A stretch of 64,000 bases of DNA. Origin: Vitellaria paradoxa. Its lineage: Eukaryota; Streptophyta; Magnoliopsida; Ericales; Sapotaceae. Below are positions 58,588 through 64,000 of the stretch, piece after piece. Position numbers and translations under genes: made by a program. The stretch spans positions 41,432,663 to 41,496,662 of the forward strand of contig CM034239.1 of the NCBI GenBank assembly GCA_019916065.1. The letters run 5' to 3'. Numbering within the stretch: position 1 is the first letter of the stretch; each line of letters starts with the position of its first letter. The notes under the pieces are model-generated. The model was not told the DNA's origin. It searched no databases and was given only the letters and a program-made list of their open reading frames with translations.

Positions 58588-58879
58588 TAGGCCCTGTTTG
58601 GTATACCTAAAAAAACTAAAAGTCACCAAAATCCATCAAAATGCATCAATTTCTTCTAATCAAATTTCGCTACATATCACTTTTACATTAAATTTTTATA
58701 CTTTTATTATACTTTTTTGTCAACCAAACACTCTCATAATTTTTAATAACTTTATATCAAATCAAATATAAACATTCAACTATCATTTCAAAATAATTTT
58801 TTTTACCTTCCAAACTTTAAAAAATTTTATTTTTGTTAATTTTTGATTTTTTTTGTTTTAATATTCCAAACGGCCTCTA
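58588..58879. repeat. Short MITE-like element
   Basis: Left end TAGGCCCTGTTTGGTATA; right end, reverse complemented, TAGAGGCCGTTTGGAATA. About 292 bases with an AT-rich core. Confidence 0.6.
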
Positions 58880-60663
58880 AAATAATTTACAGTGTGAAAC
58901 ATTTGTGTAGACTTGTCAGTTGAGTACAATAAACTTACATAATCTATTTTAGGCTTGTTTTGGGTAGGATCAGCTTCAGCTCGTTTTGTCTCCATTTTGT
59001 TTTTATTTTTTTATTTTTTGGCATTTCATATGATTTTTCACCGAAAATTGATTATTATTCTTTTTTTTATTTTTGTATATTTTAGACATGTTAATCATAT
59101 CCATCACAAAATTATGAAAAAATAATTAAAAAAAGAAAAATTTATGTACATATGAAAAAGGTTAACTTTTTTTTTTTAAATAAATAAACCAACTCTTAAG
59201 ATAAATTACACCTACCTCTCCTTAACATTTGAGTAATTATACTTAACACCCACAACATTTAAGAGTTATAATTGCCTCTCTTATTTTAAAATGTTGTTAA
59301 CATTAACATCCTTTCGATAAAATCAGTCATTAAAATTTAATATAAAATGTCAAAATAAACAAGATTTTAGATATTTTTTTATTTTAGCTCTCTATCTCTC
59401 ACATTTCGTCATTTCTTTTTACAAAAATCCTTAATTTTTTTTTTTACTTATTTTTTGCTTATTTTTGGAATTTTTGTAAAAAAAAATTAACAAAAATGAT
59501 AGAGAGTGAGAGATAAAATAAGAAAAAATATCTAAATTTTTAGTTATTTTAATATTTTCTATTAGGTTTTAACAGTTAATTTTATTGGAAGTAAGTCAAT
59601 GTTAACTTGTTACAATAAGGGAGACAAGCGTAACTTTTAAATATTGTAGGTAGTAAGTGTAATTATCTAATGTTAAGGAAAGATAAATGTAATTTATTTA
59701 TTTATTTTTTTTTTTTGTTAGATGTGAATAGCATATCTAAATGTTATTTAAAAAAAAATCAAATTTTGATAAAAAATCATATAAGACAAAAAAAATTAAA
59801 AAGAAAAAAAAATTAGAGCTAATCATTTCCAATTCACTTTTTAGTGACGCTTCTACCATTATAATATCATTTTAATTTTTAGTTTCCCCCTTTATTACAC
59901 TTTTCCAATACAATAGTAATTTTCTTTTTTTTACTGAGTTGATTTCCCATACTTTGAAAATTGCAATAATTTTTCTTATTTTTTTAAGTTTTGTAACAAT
60001 TTCTCTTTGTTATCAAACACTCAAAATAGAAAATGATCGACAACGTTTATTATTATTATTGTGTGAGAAGGTACTTGATTGGCCAAAATTTATTTAAACA
60101 TTCAATTTTTATAAATTTTTTTATTTTTTTAATCAAAATTTATCACATATCATTTTTATATTAATTTTTTATATTTTTATTGTATTTTTTTCTAGTCAAA
60201 CAGGTGCTACGATGATGGTGGATGGATTAGTATAAATTTGTTGTGTGATTTCATTATTGATAAATTTATAGGTGCATTTGGTATATAAAAAATGTAAAAT
60301 TTTTAATAACTTTTATTATGGTGTTGTCACGTGTTATTTTTGTAAAAAGTTACGTATTTGTAAAATTTTATAAAAATTGAAAAGATTAGTAAAAGTTAAA
60401 AAAATAGTTAATAAAAATTACAAATATATTTAATAAATTTGAGTGAAAACATTAAAGAAAGATGATAAAAATTAAAAAAATATTGTGAAAATTTTATAAA
60501 AATTGATAGTAACTAAACGAGCATTGTCTTTTAATAACAATATCAAGTGACAGTAACTGAATTAGTTGTTGGTTGTAACTGAATTAGCTGTTATGACACA
60601 GTTGGGGTCGACAGTGGAATGGTTGTTTTCACGAATGTGATGTTTAGTGGATTGGGCCGGTCG

Positions 60664-60799
60664 TGTTTGGAACATCAAAATACACTAAAAATTATAAAAA
60701 AAAATTATTAATTTTTTTAATTTATTCCAATTAAATTTTATTATGTATTATTTTTTCATTAATTTTTTTTTAATCACCATCATCATCATCCAAACACCA
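60664..60799. repeat. Short MITE-like element
   Basis: Left end TGTTTGGAACATCAAAAT; right end, reverse complemented, TGGTGTTTGGATGATGATG. About 136 bases. Confidence 0.4.
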
Positions 60800-60988
60800 C
60801 ACTGGCAACATGGGCACGTGTGATTGGCAATGACGAGTCTCCTTAAGTGGTAGTCCGGATGCTCAAAACAGATCTCTTTCCCCAAGCGTAGTTGAGGCAT
60901 AATTCCTTTCTCCATTTAGTGAAAAAGCAAAAGGTAAAATATATACCCCACTTTAACTTTTAAAAAGACTGCACAAGCATCCCTTCTT

Positions 60989-61140
60989 AGGGTGCATTTG
61001 GTATACTAAAAAAGTTAAAAAAATTTAAAAATTTTTAAAAATTATTTATTTTTTATTTCAGTATATAAATTACGAACTCACGAATTATGTCAAATTATTT
61101 CACTTTATCTCATTTTTTCTTTATTTCAAACATTCCCTTA
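60989..61140. repeat. Short MITE-like element
   Basis: Left end AGGGTGCATTTGGTATACTA; right end, reverse complemented, TAAGGGAATGTTTGAAATAA. About 152 bases. A related left end (AGGTGCATTTGGTATATAA) occurs at ~60270. Confidence 0.5.
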
Positions 61141-64000
61141 ATATATAAAATCTTAAAAACAATACAAAATTCAGTTTACGCCAACTTTTTTTTTTTTTTT
61201 TTAAGTAAGAATTATTAACTTAAACCTATAACGTATAAACCCTCAGAACTAATAAAAATTATTTTTAAGTTAGAAGAAGATCAGCATAAAAAAAATTAGG
61301 TCATTCTTAATTCATCGTTAAATTAGGCATCTTTAAGACCCAAATCTGAATTTTTTGAGTGAAACTTCTTTTAAAATAAACAATTTAAAATAACTGATAA
61401 TCGCGAAAATAATTTTTATGTGTAAGAAAAAATAGCAAAGAAAATTTAAACGTCAAATTTAAAAAAGAAATGGCAAAGAATATTTAGAAGTCAAATTCAT
61501 GTTTTTAAAAAAGAGTAAAGTAGCTTAAACTTAGAACTTTAAAACTAATAGTGTGTTTGAATTAATAGGAACTATAAATAAAATAGAAAATAAGATAAAT
61601 TATGTAAATCTACATGAAACTCCAAAGATTTTGCTTGAAAAATATAGATAACAAAAACTATATCGGTGAAACATCTGCACTTCAAACAAATAAAAATGAT
61701 AAAGTCCCAAACTTATATAAAGGAGGAAAAAAATTATGATGTAAAATTGACAATAAAAGAAATTGTTAGAGAAAAAACTTATAAAAACTTCGAATGTCAC
61801 GTCTCAAATTCTATAGAATTTGAAGGTGAGTAATATATGGTAAATGATTCTAATAAATAAAAAAATTTTTAATACTGGCGAAGGCAGCATTAGCCCAGAG
61901 GGGTACATGCCCACTCTCAAATTTTTTTATTATCTATTATTTACTTATTTTATTAATAATATATTTAGTGTTTAATTGTGCTTACTCAAGAAAAAGTAAA
62001 AAATTAATTTAATGCTAATTGTACTTACCCAACAAAAGAAAAAAATTAATCTAATACTAATTAATTGTACTCATCTAATAAAAGAAACAAATTTTAACCT
62101 AATACGCGCCAATACAATTTTATCTAACTCATCGGAAATAACAAAAAATTATTGACTTTTGATAATTTTTGTCAACAAAAATTTTATGTAGTATATAAAA
62201 TTTAAATTATTTTAATATTTTATAATTAGTGTTTACCCACACATAAATTTTTTATTTCGCTCCAGAATCTAAGAATTTATCATGATAATTATTATTATTA
62301 TTTTTTTATTTGAGGCCAGGTTTTGTCTCTTGTCATCATTTTTTTTTTTTTGAACATCATCAAAATTTTTTCAAACTATGACGACACAGTTGTAGATGTC
62401 AAACCTGAGATTGATCTGGCACTGTGCAGTTTCAGTTCTTGGATCGGTGCACAAAACGCGTTGATCCAAGAAATATGAATGTACGTCACTCTGTTCTGTA
62501 AAAGAGGGACCCTCACCCATCTGAGTTGCACCACCAATTGTTTGGAACAGTGGAAGATTCACTTTTAGAGCGAAGACTCTGGTTTTGTTTGGAGTTTAAA
62601 ATTTGACAAATTTTATTAATTTTAACTAAATTATTATATTTTTTTAATTAAATTTTTTTACATATCATTTTTATGTTATACTTTTTATTTTTATTATACT
62701 TTTTGATTGATTTTTTTTTTTAACCAAACACATTTTCTATGGTTAGTCGAGCTCATCAACTTACAACAAGGTCACACAACTAAAATGTAAGGATTACAAT
62801 CAATCTCAATAAATGATGAGTCGGTTTGGAGCTCTCAAAAAAATAATAAAATTTTATAAATTTTTATAAATATAAATTACGAGATAGTAAAATTTAAATT
62901 TTGTATTTATTATACGAATTACGAGACATCTATTTTTATAATTTTATATTATTTTATACAACTCTAAACATACCTGATATACCTTCACTTTCATATGAAG
63001 CGTTGTTTCGATCCAAACAAAAGTTTCCAAGCTCTCTTTTTTTTTTTTTTGTTTTTGGTAGTTTCTTTTTATTTTATATGATTTTTTTAATCGAAATTTA
63101 ATTTTTTTTAAATTTTAACTTTTAAACGTGTTAATCGCATTCGAAAAAAATGAAAAAATTAAAAATTTACAACCATTTGGACAAAAGATAGAAAAAATTA
63201 ACTTATTTGTTACTTTTTTAGCCAAACAAGTAGTTTTATTCAAATAGATGAGAATTTTTTTATTTTTTTTTTTACTAATACGATTAACAGGTCTAAGAAG
63301 TTACAATTTCTTTAAAAAAAAATTAAATCTTAATAAAAAAATCAAATAAAACAAACAAAAAAAACAAAGCTTTCCAGCTTCTTGTAGAATTCAAACTAAC
63401 CCTCATTACTCTAATTCTTGTAATTGTCCTTTATATCATTTAAGATATGTTTAATTTGTTAAAATTTATTAAAAAATATTAAAAATTATTAAAATTATTT
63501 ATTTTTTTATCTTATTATCTGAATTAAGAATCTTATAATTTCTAACAAATTTTATTAATTTTTACCATTCTAAACCCCTCTTAACAACTTATAATACGGA
63601 GGAGGAGGAGAGCGAACGCAATGAATAGGGCAAATGAGTTCGGGGTGCCAGATTTTTAACCGTTTTGTCATCCCACTTTGCTTGTCACTATCTCAAAGAG
63701 ATCAAAACGCTGATCAATATATGTGATAATTATTATAATAGTCTTACTTAAAAACTTTAATGTTACGTTTGGAATATAAATTTAAAGAAGGACAAAAATA
63801 AAAAATAAAATTTATAATCTATTCAATTTTTAAATGTTTAACCGAAATCAAGGCAAACACATAAATCTGCCATTGATTAGGGTCAAATCACAACTGAAAT
63901 ATACTCAATATACAGCCAAAAAAAATAATATACAAAAATAGAGTCATAAAATAAACAATACTCTTAAAAAAATAAAAAAAAATATTCACAGTCTATACAA
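61141..64000. other. Intergenic, AT-rich, no gene seen
   Basis: Homopolymer-rich sequence with further partial GTTTGG-type ends at ~62587 and ~62720. I see no coding exon, RNA gene or defined element. Confidence 0.5.

Overview
The window is nuclear DNA of a flowering plant. The evidence is a split gene for a chloroplast Rieske protein with a transit peptide, GT-AG introns, Ty1/copia and Ty3/gypsy retrotransposons, a CACTA DNA transposon and many short inverted-repeat elements in an AT-rich background. The species cannot be named from what I see.

Only three protein genes look intact. petC (1152-9135, +, five exons) encodes the Rieske subunit of the cytochrome b6f complex. A plant aromatic amino acid decarboxylase, most likely tyrosine decarboxylase (26505-28470, -, two exons), has its promoter and first ~65 codons copied again as a truncated fragment at 30766-30954. 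A single-exon NLR-related protein (54465-56465, -) has a coiled-coil-like N-terminus, a winged helix and leucine-rich repeats but no nucleotide-binding core. A fourth gene, an equilibrative nucleoside transporter (40627-48480, +), keeps recognisable exons but has several frameshifts and is called a pseudogene.

The rest is mobile DNA in layers. From 9.9 to 18.5 kb there is a gypsy gag relic and a pair of ~0.6 kb direct repeats (LTR-like). One repeat was split by a 5,434 bp CACTA element (12009-17442) with a 3 bp target duplication CAC. That element carries pieces of at least two host genes: a multi-exon minus-strand fragment and the start of a tau-class glutathione S-transferase, so it looks like a Pack-CACTA. 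From 18.5 to 26 kb there is intergenic sequence with TE protein scraps and a dispersed repeat family. From 28.3 to 33.7 kb lies a degenerate tandem duplication of the decarboxylase promoter region, with a ~300 bp fold-back repeat at the break in the second copy. From 34.7 to 40.6 kb there is an old minus-strand copia element with target duplication CTTAT, sitting 50 bp before the first visible transporter exon. Inside the transporter pseudogene are a MITE, a 1,015 bp solo LTR with target duplication CTAAA, and a ~1 kb AT-rich element. From 48,744 to 54,098 there is a very young copia element with two apparently identical 236 bp LTRs, target duplication CACAT, and one in-frame stop in the integrase domain. 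From 56.7 to 64 kb I see no genes, only a cluster of short MITE-like elements with GTTTGG-type ends.

The intact genes do not form a pathway; they are unrelated neighbours separated by transposon layers. The strongest signals are the gene-capturing CACTA with its uninterrupted reference copy next door, the truncated decarboxylase duplication whose promoter reads into a hairpin, and the NLR-like protein without an NB-ARC core.
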